Shown in pieces: positions 21,476 to 32,901 of a DNA stretch of 64,000 nt. The DNA is from Staphylotrichum longicolle (lineage: Eukaryota; Ascomycota; Sordariomycetes; Sordariales; Chaetomiaceae). Position 1 is the stretch's first letter, and every line of letters starts with the position of its first letter. The stretch is from NCBI GenBank assembly GCA_019096155.1, contig JAHCVI010000005.1, forward strand, positions 1,932,468-1,996,467. Direction: 5' to 3'. Below the pieces are notes generated by a model, which did no database searches, was not told the DNA's origin, and saw only the letters and a list, made by a program, of their open reading frames with translations. The position numbers were made by a program, and so were the translations under genes.

Positions 21476-23794
21476 GTCGGCGGCTGCGAGCGGGCGTGGG
21501 CCTTGTTATTAGTCCACGTTAAAGGGGGTGGGCGGTCGCGAATAGGTCGATTTGAACCGGCGCGGTGGGACTGGCCGCTCGCTTTTTTCCCGCCTGCTGC
21601 TGGGTTGGCTGCTGGGCTGGCTGATGGGCTGATGGGCGCTGCACACTGTCTGCCGCAGGGCTAATCGTGGAACAGGCTGGAGGCGCGCTTGACGGGACGA
21701 ACCGCTGCCTGTTTGGACTGCAAAATGGCAGAATTCACCCACGGTTGACCCAGGGACCCCGCAAGAGAGGGTTGATTATGGATTATGCTTCGCCGGCGCA
21801 CAGGGGCGTCAGATCGGTCGTCACCCAAAAATCGAGGCTTCTCCTGTCTCGAATGCGGGTATTTTTTGGGGGAAAACGCTTTGCTGTCTGGGGGTCGTTT
21901 GGGGACTCCCCTTGTTTATTTGATTGCGCCGACCGGGGTGGCGCAAATTACAAACGCGTTCCCCTGAAGCTGCGCTAAGCTGCCGATTGGGGTCCCTGGG
22001 CTGAACTGGGCGATAAAGTTCACTCACGTTGTCGCAGCTGACATGAAACCGAAGCATGTGCAGCTTCAGTTTTGCAGACTGGCAGATCGGATGCCTCTTG
22101 CGCGCCGGTCCGGGCTTTGAGAAAAATCTGGCTGCACTGAAGCCTACGAGCTCAATTACCTTCCTTGGGGGCAGGTGCCTCTGGCAGATGAGGGAGACCG
22201 CCGTCACAGCAAAGGGGGGTCAAAAAGAAAAACTCGAGAGGAAATAAGAAATGCACGAGAAAGGAGGGTTTGCGCGCGCAGTTGGTTGTCGGCTCTTGTC
22301 ACAAACGGGAGGAGCTCCGCTGAGCGCTGTTAGTGGTGGCAGGAACAGAGCTTGAGCTGCAAACACCATCGATGGTGGGGCATGATGGCCCCTGCACTCC
22401 TCAGTCTGGGGTTCGGTTCGTCGAAGCGATGGGATGGGGGTCCCAATTAAGACTAGCGGCCAGTGCGCATGCACCCTTCAAAGTTCAGACGGACCTTTTC
22501 CCCGTTCTTGAACATGGAACTGGCTCCTCAGCAAGCATGTGGATATCCGACTCTCCACGACCAGAGCCTTGGGGAACTCGAGACTCCCGGCCTCAGTGAA
22601 CTCAGGTACGCACTGCAGGTCTCACATAATAACTAGACTTGTTTGCCTCGTCTCGTCTCCTCTGAATATCTGGTCGCCATAGACGACCCAACCTCAATGC
22701 GCGTGCTTCTCCAGTGTTCGCTGCACTTCTCCTGTCAACTCAGGTCGGTCTGCACAAAGTACAGACCACAGTACCTAAGCTGCAAGGGCTGAGAGATCGC
22801 CCGGATGGGGCCTTGTCTCTGAGGAACCGCGGGGCAAACCAAACTTTGGAATGTAACCCGTCCTGCTCGACCGCCGTTGGAGACGTCGGGAGCGTGATAG
22901 GCCGGTGGCAGGATTGAGCCACCATGCTGCATGACAGAGCTGCACGCCTTGACCTTCATGCGATGGCCTCATATTTCCGCGTCCCCATCCTGCGGGGCAG
23001 GCGGGCAGAAGGCTGACAGAGTCTCTGGCAAGTCCCGGCGTCGGATCATGCCGCGAGTGGTCTTCGAGAAGCAGCAGTGCGGCACCGTCCCCTCCAGAGT
23101 CCTGCAAGCCGCTGCACCAAGGAGCTCCTCACCAACGCCCCTGGCCGAAATCAGTCAGTTTCGACCTCTCGGCTTCCAAAAGGAGACGGCAGCCCGGTTG
23201 CAGGTCGGTTTGCAGAGGAGAGAGTCCCTCGGGCCGTGCGCTGCGCTAATCCGCGTTGAGATCACCGCCCACGATGATCCGAACAGTGGAGGCGATCGCA
23301 ACCCGATTCATGTCACCGTTCGTCTGAAAAATCCGAGGTCTGAGCGGGATCGTTTCGCATGGGGTCCCACGTGCGGAGTTGCCGAGACACAAGGTGAGAG
23401 ACGAGGGGAGAGGGGGGTCGCACACCGTCGCAGTGGAGGTTGGAGTTGCAGGGACAGAACGGGATGCTCCCCTCTGTGTGCCAGGGACTAATACCGTGTG
23501 AAAGGCAAGTTCAAACTGTACGACACACTGTTGGGGCTGTCTCTGCAACGAGCACTGTCACGTGATGCAGCGTCGCTTTCGCGCCTTCCGCGTCGCGTCC
23601 ACTCCAAGGTGCAGTGTTCACTGCCCTGACTCGCCGCGATCAGACTGCTCGGATTCGGTGGTGTCAGTGCTGGATGCTCGACCATGACACGGTGCCGGAC
23701 CTGCAAAGCGGGGAAGGATTCACTGCTTTCCTCGACAAGGATTTTTTCCTCTGCACACAAACCTCCCTAAGGTATATCCCCGACTGGGCCAACA
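21476..23794. other. Intergenic, divergent promoter region
   Basis: About 2.3 kb between the divergent kinesin and EME1 genes. No supportable gene; open frames are short and compositionally random. Near 21.60 kb there is a short imperfect direct repeat built on GCTGGGTTG/GCTGGGCTG/TGATGGGC. Confidence 0.5.
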
Positions 23795-25931
23795 ATGCCC
23801 GCTGAAGTCATCTTATTGCTCTCGAGTTCCGAGGCGGGGTCTCCCCCACCTCCACAAAGGGCAAAGGAGCCATCGCCGCAACGTGCGAGCACACTGAGCA
23901 ACGTGCGGTTGAACTCTGGCCATGTCTCTGCACCAGCAAAGGCCCTCCCCGCGAAATCAGCAAAACCAGCAATGATGTCTGGCTTCTCTCGGACGAAGAG
24001 AGACGGCCCACATGAATCAAGCAGTACTCCAACTGACGGTTCAGCAACAAAGAGACGCCGACTGGACTCCTTTGGCCTAAGCACCAGCCGTCCGGATATT
24101 CGTCCAGCACCAACCACAGCAGCCTTGTTGCCCTTCAAAGATGCACGCTCGGTTGCCGAGGGGCTTTCAAACAAGGGTTTTCCTCACGCCCAGACAAAAC
24201 AGCCAAACCTGCAAGAACTGGCCCGAGGAGGACCCTTTTGCCAGCTCTTCTCCGCAGCCAACAGCAGAGGCACCCCCAAAGGCCCACAGCCGACTCGCGG
24301 GGCTGCCAGCAAGCTACTTGGATGTTGACCCCTTTGCCAGCTCGTCACCCCAGCAGCGGGAGCCCAAGCCAGCAAACCCCAATACCAGGTCGGCCATTTT
24401 TGACGATATCGAACGCCTTGCTTCCAGTTCCCCCGCGTTGGTGAGTCGCCCGTTGAAGTCGGCGCAAACCGCCGCAGCTTGGGACCCCATCTCGAGCTCT
24501 GCTCCTCTCCAGGCGGAAGTCGATGATGAGCTGCCGAACCCGCCACGCCCTTTTCGGAAGACGCAGTCAGAAGTGATTACTCTGGACGATTTCGAAACCG
24601 ACTGCGTAGGCGGCTTGGATTCCGAAGATGACTTCCCAGACATTACCAGCTTGGCAGCCTCAAGAATCAGAATCCCAACGCTTCCCAAGCTACCCCCTGG
24701 ATCTGCTCTTGCCAAATCATCACGGCAACCAAGGCCGGTAGGTACCAAGGCAAAGTCAGTTGAACCAAAGAAAAGTACCCTCGAGAAGGCAAGGGAAAAG
24801 GAGGAAAAGGCCGCCGCACGGGAAGCCGAGAAGGAGCGAAAGAGGCTCGAAAAGGAACGCGCAAAGGAAGAGAGGGCTCAAGACAAAGTCAGAGCTGCCG
24901 CCATGGCCGAAGTGAACAAGATCCGGACGGACAAGAAGGTGTCTACCCCGGAGATGATCGTTGACCTCCCCACCACCATCGACGACACTATCAAACTCCA
25001 AGCAGAGACCCTTCTCCGCGACCTCGACGTGAACTCCACCACTTGGTCCAGTCCAGTCGACAATGTCGTCATATGGCGCCGCAGGGTCCGATCTCGCTAC
25101 AACGACGATCTAGGTCACTGGGAGCCCATCCCCGAGCGCATTGACCGCGAAAACTATGCCATGGTGATTATACCCGCTGCGCAGTTTGTCAACCTCGTCC
25201 TCGCCGAGGACGAGGCCAACCTCGAATCCCACGTCCTGCGCATGAAGCGCCACTTTCCCAACGACACCATCATCTATCTCGTCCAAGGCCTCGAACTCTG
25301 GATGCGCAAGAACCGCAACATCCGCAACCGCCAGTTCGTCTCAGCCGTGCGCAGCGGCCTCGAACTGCCCGACGAACAGCACCCACCACCTCCCAGCTCC
25401 CAACCCCAGCAACAACAACAACACGCACCACGCAGACGCAAACCCGCCGCTCCCCAAACATACGTCGACGAAGAGACCATCGAAGACGCCCTCCTGCAGC
25501 TCCAGGTCCTGCACGGCCTCCTCATCCACCACACCACCGTCCCCCTCGAGACGGCCCGCTGGATCGCCGTCTTCACCCAGCACATCAGCACCGTGCCCTA
25601 CCGCCGGCAGCGCGACGAGGCCAACGACGCCGGCTTCTGCATGGAGACGGGCCAGGTGCGCACCGGCGACGGCGCCCGCGACACGTACGTGCGCATGCTG
25701 CAGGAGATTGGGCGCGTGACGGCGCCCATCGCGTACGGCATCGCGGCCGAGTTCGGGACGGTCCGCCGGCTGGTGCGCGGGCTCGAGGACGGGGGCCCGC
25801 TGAGGCTGGAGAAGGTGCGCAAGAGCGTGAACAAGGAGGGCGAGGCGAGTGAGAGGACGGTCGGGCAGGCGGTGAGCAGGAGGGTGTACAAGATATTTAC
25901 GGGGAGGGATGAGACGAGTACGGATATTTAA
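23795..25931 (+). CDS. EME1/Mms4-type non-catalytic subunit of Mus81 structure-specific endonuclease; frame breaks near 24.2 kb
   Basis: Partner of Mus81 in cutting branched DNA and crossover intermediates in the nucleus. The first frame opens MPAEVILLLSSSEAG and runs to about 24175; a second frame carries the rest to the stop at 25931. The join is not a plausible intron. Restoring one base at the GGGTTTT run (24175-24181) and one at the CCC run (24222-24224) links the frames, gives an even Ser/Lys/Pro-rich segment and yields exactly 713 codons. Layout: Ser/Pro-rich disordered N-terminus with two DPFASSSPQ motifs, a charged Lys/Glu helix (about 330-380), then the degenerate ERCC4 nuclease fold (MIVDLPTTIDDT, FPNDTIIYLVQGLELWMRK) without the catalytic ERKxxxD of Mus81, and a C-terminal HhH-like part (VTAPIAYGIAAEFGTVRRLVRGLED). 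The family call is firm; the join is inferred. Confidence 0.85.
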
Positions 25932-26255
25932 AAGGGGGATGGACAAATGAGTAAATGAATCAGGAAGGCGGCTGGGTCTGGTGCATATAGATAGGAGGAC
26001 TCATACGGTTTAGGTCTGGGAGGTCGTCCGTTGGTCTTTATCAAGATGTGGATGCTGTGTCAGGTACGATCTACTAATGCGAAGTCATTGTTCCCCCCCT
26101 TGGGCGGCAACAAGCCCCAAGATAACCCCAACGTGCTACCTGATGTCCATCATTATCATACACTGACAGAGGAGGACAACTGCTCCAACTAAGACATACA
26201 GCAACCCTGTAGAAATATCTAAACCCACCTCAAACCACAACCCCCCAACCTAGGC
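25932..26255. other. Intergenic, convergent
   Basis: 3' flanks of EME1 and the UCS chaperone gene. Nothing else recognised. Confidence 0.5.
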
Positions 26256-28404
26256 TCACTTCTCTCCAAGCAACACCTCGAGCGTCTGCACCACAACCTG
26301 CACGACCTCCCCCGACCGGCTCTTCTTCGCACACTCGGTCAGCGCCTCGACCGCGCCGGCCGCGAGGAGCTTCTCCCTCGCCAACCTCCCCACCTCCCCT
26401 TCCTGAGAAACCATATTATTCACCACCACCGCACCGCGATGCCTCAGCCCCTCGCTTTCATCCTTACACATATCCAGCACAATCCCGCATCCCCGCGGCT
26501 GCGCCACGACCCCGCGCACAATTACGTCAAAGCCCGTCAGGCTCGCCAGCGCGCCCCCCGCCGCGCTGCGTGTCTTCTCGTCCTCAGCGTCGGCGAGGGC
26601 CAGCACGACCTTGATCCGCGTCGCGGCCTTGCTGCTGCCGTCGCCAAAGAGGGCCAGCGCGTCCTCGGGGCTCTGGACGAGGTTGCACACGAGCTCGATG
26701 GCGGCGGTCGAGACGCGGGCGTTGCTGCTGAAGAGCTGCTCCTCGATGTCGTCCCACGCGCCGCGCACGATCGCGCGGCGGGTGTCGTTGTCGGTCGAGG
26801 CGAGGTTGGTGAGGGCGAGGAGGGCTTCGAAGGTCGGGAGGAGGTCGCGGGTGTCGGAGTTTGGGTCGGGAGTGATGATGGATGTGAGGGGGCGGATGGC
26901 GGCGCTTTGCGGTGTTTGACGGAAGACGAGAGTGGGATTGGTTGAGATGAGGATGCGGGCGAGAGCTTGCGCGGCGGTGCGGCGGGTTTGGGATTCGGTC
27001 TCCGGGAGGGCGGGCCAGGCTGCAATGAGGAGGCGGACGGCGCCCTGTTGGGCGAGTTGTCCACGGAGGGACGAAGTGACGGAGAGGGAGGAGATGATGG
27101 AGATCATGAGGGAGAGGGATGCGACGGAGCTGTTCTTGCAGCGCGTAACGAGGACAGGCGTGATGCCGGCGTCAAAGACAGCTTGACAGCGCCCCGCCAC
27201 ATGAGTGTCGTCGTTCAGAGGGTCGGGCTGCACCTTGCCCGCCGCGTTCGCATACGCCTTGAGCTGGTTCAGCCTTTTTTGCTCCTCCGTTTCAACGGGC
27301 CGGTACCTGGTGAGGTTGACGAAGATGCTGAGCGCACCATAGGTAAGGGGCGACTTCGGGGGAGCGGCCTCCAGTATCTTGACGAGGCGCTTCAGCGACT
27401 CCCTGTCTCTAGCCAGTTTCTCCTTGATTTTGGGCTGTATTGTTGCATATGCCAAACCTTCCACCGAAACTTGGACATCATCTGGATCTTCCACGAGCAT
27501 CTTGGTGAACCTCTGGGAAAGATCCTCGACGCTTGTTGTTACTGGTTGGATTCTTGGTTCAAGGTCCTGGTTGGACTCGTTCCCCGTGGGCGCGGCCGGA
27601 ATTGCCTTTAGGCTCCATGTCAGCCAGACACCATCAAGGCAGGGTGAGCGAGCTAACCCTAATCTTCACCAAGACTAGTCCGGCGAGGTGGCGGACATGT
27701 TTGGAATGCTGTCTCCAAGAGATGGATCCTTCCTGTACGTTGACGTCCGGGTCGCTGGGATGCACGGTCGCGCCGGCTTCGTCGGGGTCCTGGTTGGCAA
27801 TTTCCTCCAGCCATTCTTCGCAGTACCTCAGAACGGGCTGTCTGCACTTGTCCTGCATGCATGCGGCGTTGAGCATCTCGAGGCATGCCGTCTCAACCTT
27901 CCTGCTCTTCCACTTCCGCCTCATAAGCGGAGAAAGGCTGGATAAGAACCCCTCGGTGAGAAACAAGTCCGTGGTGATGTCGGGTACGATCGGGAACATG
28001 GCTGCAGCAACGCAGAACGCCACGATGTAGTCGTCGTAAGTGCCTCGGTTGATCCTCGAGTGGAAAAAGTCGGACAGCTTCTTGACGCCATCCTCCCCGG
28101 CGGCTTTGAGATAAGCGGACGTGCAAAAGGTGGCATGAGCCCGCACTCTCTCGGGCTGTCGCATGTCGAGATAGCAGACAACTGTGTCGAAGCAGTCGCC
28201 GTCGATGACCGCGGTGATGGACGGCTCGCCTTTCTTGGCGAGCTCGACGTCCTCATCGAGCAGCCTTGTCAGCTTTCCCAGTTCGGCGACCGTCTCCTCG
28301 TCCTCTTTCCCGCCTTCCATGAGACCCGCGAAGAGCAGCATGGTCTGGTCTTGCCGCCCTAGAGGCGGTGGTCCCGCAGATGCGGTGTTGGCTGTGGCAG
28401 CCAT
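26256..28404 (-). CDS. UCS-domain myosin chaperone (She4/Rng3/CRO1 family)
   Basis: Cytosolic chaperone that folds and stabilises myosin motor domains and so supports actin organisation and cytokinesis. Exon 1 is 28404-27658 and exon 2 is 27605-26256, flanking a 52-nt intron in phase 0. The product is 698 residues, close to the roughly 700 of Podospora CRO1. It is an all-helical armadillo-like protein. Recognisable parts are the central segment YDDYIVAFCVAAAMFPIVPD, EGLAYATIQPKIKEKLARD, and PLTYGALSIFVNLTRYRPVE, which opens the UCS part, with further helical repeats to the end. There is no TPR domain, as in other fungal members. The Podospora gene is needed for the switch between syncytial and cellular states; carrying that role over here is inference. 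Confidence 0.9.
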
Positions 28405-29238
28405 TTCGGATGTGTTCGGAGAGGGATCGGGCTGTGGCAACTCAGAACACAAAGTAAGATAAGCATCGACTTGCTTGGTATGATTTGGGTTGTGAGGTGG
28501 AGGAGGGGCAGCTTCACGTGCAACCAGCGCGCAGGAGTTTCGAGTTGCAAGGTGAGGTGGGAGACAAGATGAGAAGACAAATTGGGAAAGAAGGCGCGGT
28601 AGGAGAAGTGCGTTATATTTGCGGGAAAAAAGCCAAGGTAGGAGCCTCAGGTCAGAGGCAAAGTTTTTGGCATTTGCACATGGGGATGTGGTGTGGAATG
28701 AAGCTTCCAAGCTTTGTGAGCTGCCTGTTGATCAGATAATGCCCCTCCATCTCCGACCCCCCACGTCTCGCTTGAAAACAGCCTAGCGCCATCTTGCTGG
28801 TGGGGTTCCCGTCCAGACCTGCTTCACAAGGGCCCGCAGCAGGCACCCTTGGCACCCCTGCTGGTTTCATCAATTCCCAGCAGTCAAACGCGTCACTGCA
28901 AGCGCGAACAGGAGGAGCCTCTTGCATGGGAGAAGGCGCGACGACAAGGAGTCGAGTGCCATCTCTTATGACGAATCATACCTTAACACCTTCCCGACCC
29001 GCAGGAACTGGCGCATAGCAATTCTAATGAGCAGATCTACTCGGGACGGGACAGCAGCGAGGTGGGTCAGGTAACCAAAAACCGGGATTGAAGGTTCAGA
29101 CCTGGGGGTCCAGAACATCGATCGATTCGCGTCAGAGAACCCCGAAACACCGATGCAGCCCTGTGCCGCCGACAGATCGATAACACAGCCTGATCTGCAG
29201 TCCGTAGCAATCGCAACGCCCGGAGAGAGAACCTCAAG
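28405..29238. other. Intergenic, divergent promoter region
   Basis: Shared upstream region of the UCS chaperone gene (-) and TFB4 (+). No gene or clear core element recognised. Confidence 0.5.
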
Positions 29239-30540
29239 ATGAGCGTCCAGGATGCAGTCGATGCTTCAGAGCACTACGAGGTGTACAACACCGACGACAT
29301 CCCCTCGCTCTGCACCATCATCATTGACACCAACCCACGCGCCTGGGCAGCTGTCGCCGATGTGCTCCCCATCTCCAAAGCGATAGCGAACATCCTCATC
29401 TTCGTCAACGCCCACCTCGCCTTCAGCAACTCCAACCAGGTTGCTCTCCTCGCCGCCCACACGAACCGAGCAGTCTGGCTCTACCCAACCCCGCCAAAGT
29501 CGCAATCCGCGCCCTCAGGAGACGTTCACATGAAAGATGCCGGCGGCGGCAGCAGCAACACAGCGGCCTCGTCAGCCAACAAATACCCCCAGTTTGCGCA
29601 AATAGAGAACTCCCTTCTAGCCTCGCCTCGCGCCCTCATCGACGAGACCATCGAGCCTGACCTTGCCTCGACAACCACCCAGATCTCCGGCGCCCTCACC
29701 CTCGCCCTCGCCCACATCAACAAGACCGCCCTCTCCTTCACCGCCTCCTCCACCGCCGCCCACGCCGCCACTACAACCGGGACTCGCATGACAGCCGGCG
29801 CCAACATTGGTGCCGCCCCAGTCGCAAGCACGTCCACCAGCGGCGGCGGCCTCGCGGGCTTGCACGCGCGCATCCTGATCCTCTCGGTCAGCGACAGCGC
29901 CCCGGCCCAGTACATACCCACCATGAACGCCGTCTTCGCCGCCGCCCACGCCCGCATCGCCATCGACACCCTCGCCCTCCGCGGCAGCGCCACCTTCCTC
30001 GAGCAGGCCAGCTTCATCACACGCGGCACCTTCATACGCGCCGCCGAGCCGCGCGGCCTGCTCCAATACCTCATGTTCGGCTTCGGCAGCGGCTCCGCGC
30101 CCTCCAACCCGGCCGGCGGCGCCGACTCGGGCAAGGGGCCCGCAAAGTCCAAGACCGCCGTCTCCACTGCCAGCAACGGCACCGCAGCAGCAGGAGGAGG
30201 AGGGGGAGGGAGACATAAGACGGGCAAACTCGGCCTGGGCGCCAGCGTGGCCGAGCTGCTCGTCACGCCCAGCGCCGACGCGGTCGACTTTCGCGCCGCC
30301 TGCTTTTGTCATCGCAACGTCGTCGACACGGGGTTCGTGTGCAGCATCTGCCTGAGCATCTTCTGCGAGGTGCCGCCCGGCGGGGAGTGTCTGACGTGCG
30401 GGACGGCGCTGGCGCTGGGGAATTATGGCAAGACGCCGGTCGTGGCTGCTGCTGCTGCTGCTGCTGCTGCGGCAGGTAGTGGCTCGCCGAATGCGGGGAG
30501 AAAGGAGAAGAGGAAGGCTGGAGTTAATGGTGAGGTTTGA
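29239..30540 (+). CDS. tfb4: TFIIH core subunit Tfb4 (p34)
   Basis: Structural subunit of the TFIIH core, which opens DNA in RNA polymerase II initiation and nucleotide excision repair; it binds the p44/Ssl1 subunit. A single exon encodes 433 residues. The N-terminal von Willebrand A-like fold begins with SLCTIIIDTNPRAWAAV and continues with ILIFVNAHLAFSNSNQVALLAAH. The strand-helix pattern resumes at LHARILILSVSDSAPAQYIP. The C-terminal C4 zinc motif is at about 355-395 (CFCHRNVVDTGFVCSICLSIFC, then CLTCGT). Ala/Gly/Ser-rich linkers at about 185-210 and 290-330, and an 11-Ala run near the end, make it longer than the yeast protein. The start is the first ATG of the frame and leads straight into the fold. 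Confidence 0.94.
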   Translation: MSVQDAVDASEHYEVYNTDDIPSLCTIIIDTNPRAWAAVADVLPISKAIANILIFVNAHLAFSNSNQVALLAAHTNRAVWLYPTPPKSQSAPSGDVHMKDAGGGSSNTAASSANKYPQFAQIENSLLASPRALIDETIEPDLASTTTQISGALTLALAHINKTALSFTASSTAAHAATTTGTRMTAGANIGAAPVASTSTSGGGLAGLHARILILSVSDSAPAQYIPTMNAVFAAAHARIAIDTLALRGSATFLEQASFITRGTFIRAAEPRGLLQYLMFGFGSGSAPSNPAGGADSGKGPAKSKTAVSTASNGTAAAGGGGGGRHKTGKLGLGASVAELLVTPSADAVDFRAACFCHRNVVDTGFVCSICLSIFCEVPPGGECLTCGTALALGNYGKTPVVAAAAAAAAAAGSGSPNAGRKEKRKAGVNGEV

Positions 30541-31039
30541 TACCAGTTGGAGACACGGGCGTCAGGTTCTGGGCGGGGCATTGCGGGAGGTGTGGACTGG
30601 GCTCAGATTCCTCCTCCTGCCCCTAAAAAAGAAAAGTTTGGCAGCCAGATGGGATGTGTGGATTGACTGGAGTTATAGATCGTGGCGTCTTTAGGTGGGA
30701 TAGGGGCATCAAAATCGTCTGGGTAGACGTTGGCGTTGGGGAGTGTTAGCCGAGTTAAAATGATGAGTTGTTCTTCTGTTGTGCCTGTCTCCTATGAAAT
30801 GGTTGCGTCTGATGCCGCTAGGTCACATTCATTTTGATAATGTAATGTCTTCTATTGGTAGTCGCAAGAGCTACTCTACAGGACAAGGTGCAATAAACAT
30901 GCATTCAGGGGTAACCGATCATAGGAATCTTTCTCTCACCTGTTTCAGCTCCAAACGCCGCCGATGCTTGTACTCCGATCGTGATGGTGATGGCCACGGC
31001 CCCTGACCCCTTTGAACCAAGCAGAAAAAAGGGTCTGCC
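30541..31039. other. Intergenic, convergent
   Basis: 3' flanks of TFB4 (+) and the taspase-like gene (-). No gene recognised. Confidence 0.5.
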
Positions 31040-32901
31040 TTAATTCAGTCGGACTTTCCGGCCGCCCTGCGCAACGTGGCCGGTCTTACCGAGCCGCGAC
31101 ATGACACAGAGCGGCTCCCGTTCCGTCGACGACATGGAAGCCAAGGCAAACGAGTCCGTGTTGTGGGCGAAATAGAAGTAGACCCCCGTACGGTCCTTCT
31201 TGACGGCCATGACCCCGATGGCACCAACGGTAGGCTGGTCCGTTACGCCGGGATGACCCATGAAGTCATCGACGATGAAGGACTCCAGGATGGCGTGTTC
31301 GTCCTCCTCCGCAATGTCCCGTCCGCCTGGCCCACGGCGCGTGCCTTGGAAGAGGCGCTCGGCGCACTTCCCCGAGGCGAGGCACGTTGCCATGTGCTCG
31401 CCCGTCCCGCTGGTCACCGCGGCGACCGAGGTTGCCAGGTCGTCATCGGGGTCCTCGGGTACGACGGCGGTGCCGACACCAACCAAAGCGGCAGGCCCGA
31501 TGCGGCCTCTATGCTTCATCCCAATGCCTCCAGACGAGGACCCCGCGGCAATGTTCCCCTGCAAATCGATGGCAATCGCCCCAACCGTGTCCGTCACCAT
31601 GTCCGTCGACGCCTCCGATTTGTGGGGGTGCTGCGCGCTGGCCTGGTCCCTTCCAGGAGCCGCAGCGTTGTTCTTGTCGCACGAGGCGTCAAATCCATAA
31701 GTTTCATAGTAGTCGAAATCATCCACCATGTCCACCTCGCCATGGTCATAGCTTGCGGATCCATCGTGGCCTGGAGAGGTCGGCGGAGGCACGGGTGCGA
31801 GATATGGCGACTCATTTCTCAGGCCTGCACACTCTATCGATGCCATGGGCGCCGTCGGGCTCCCATGCGCTTGGAAGGCAGATGCCAAGATATTCAAAGG
31901 GTTGCGAGGAGGAGTTCTGGGAGGGTCTGGAGATTTCCTCGAGGTCAACTCGGGAACAGAACGAGGCGAAACGGGCGCGGTTGCGGGTATCGGTGAGGCC
32001 TTCCCGCCCGAAGGAGACCGTCCGGGGTCTGGGGAATCCGGTTGACCCTCGTTCCAAGTACCCGTGAGGATGGCACTAGTATGGTCTCCCACTGGAGTGT
32101 TGTTGGCAGGGTTTGCAGCCCGGTCATAAGGACCCGGAGTTGGTGTTCTTCGGCCCCAATATTTCCCAGAGTATGCTGCGTGCGACCTCTTCCTTGTCTC
32201 AGCCCGTTTCAAGTCTTCGTTCCAGCGGAGATAGCGATCCTTTGCATTTCTTGACACCAGAAACTCGTTCCGGACTGTCTTGATGCCGTGCTCATCTGCA
32301 AAGTCCTTGGCTCCATGTCCGACGAGGATATTGGGCGGGACCCGACGGAGAGAGAGCGGCTGACTGCTCGTATCCAGAATCTTCTTGGCCAGTGAGATGG
32401 GATTCTTGACTCCTGTGGACGGAAAGTCAGTCAAATGCCCTGCTTGAGCAGGGAAGAGTGGTATCTGCGCATACCAGGAACAGCGCCGCAGGCACCGCTT
32501 CGCCCGAGATGGTCAACAATGGTGGCATCACACTCAGCCACACCATCGATGTTTAGGTTGCTCCCAAAGCCAGCATTGGTGATCTCCTTGTCCTCAAGAC
32601 ACCTGATGGCAGCTTCCACGGCCTGGGGAGCAGTTGCGCCAGCTCTAAGGAAGCTCATACCTATGCGGGCAGCACTGGTCGGAGGACGTTAATCACGAGG
32701 GTCAGTTTACTGGCATCAGATGGCTTACTCGGTACACGCTTGGAGATGCACTTTCTCGTTCATCACACTGTGATAGCCTGCTCCTGCGTGGACGAATATG
32801 GACGCAACTGATGTCCTGGGCGGCTGTGGCCACAGGCTACTGGCAGCGCCATCCCCTCCTTCATGGCAGGTGGAGAAGAAGTCTGAGTCGCTCGACGACA
32901 T
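31040..32901 (-). CDS. Taspase-like threonine aspartase (Ntn hydrolase, asparaginase-2 family)
   Basis: Predicted self-cleaving threonine-nucleophile hydrolase. Exons 32901-32729, 32674-32475 and 32412-31040 (introns of 54 and 62 nt) give 581 residues with consistent phases. Family features: IFVHAGAGYHS near the N-terminus, EDKEITNAGFGSNLNIDG and SGACGAVPGVKNPISLAKK in the alpha part, then the autocleavage site TDTVGAIAIDLQGN, with Thr at about 400 as predicted nucleophile, and SSGGIGMKHRGRIGPAALVG downstream. In human taspase-1 (420 residues) the nucleophile is Thr234. Here some 160 extra residues, Pro/Ser/Asp-rich and probably disordered, sit before it. The DTVGA context favours taspase over plain asparaginase. 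The substrate in fungi is unknown to me. Confidence 0.88.

Noticed and set aside
24127..24193. 67-nt intron (GTTGCC...CCCAG) joining the two EME1 frames
   Set aside because: Phase would fit, but the donor is poor and it would remove sequence that reads as coding; two one-base corrections fit better.
23795..24328. EME1 5' exon as an independent short gene ending at 24328
   Set aside because: The adjacent frame carries the second DPFASSSPQ motif and the ERCC4 domain, so the two belong to one gene.
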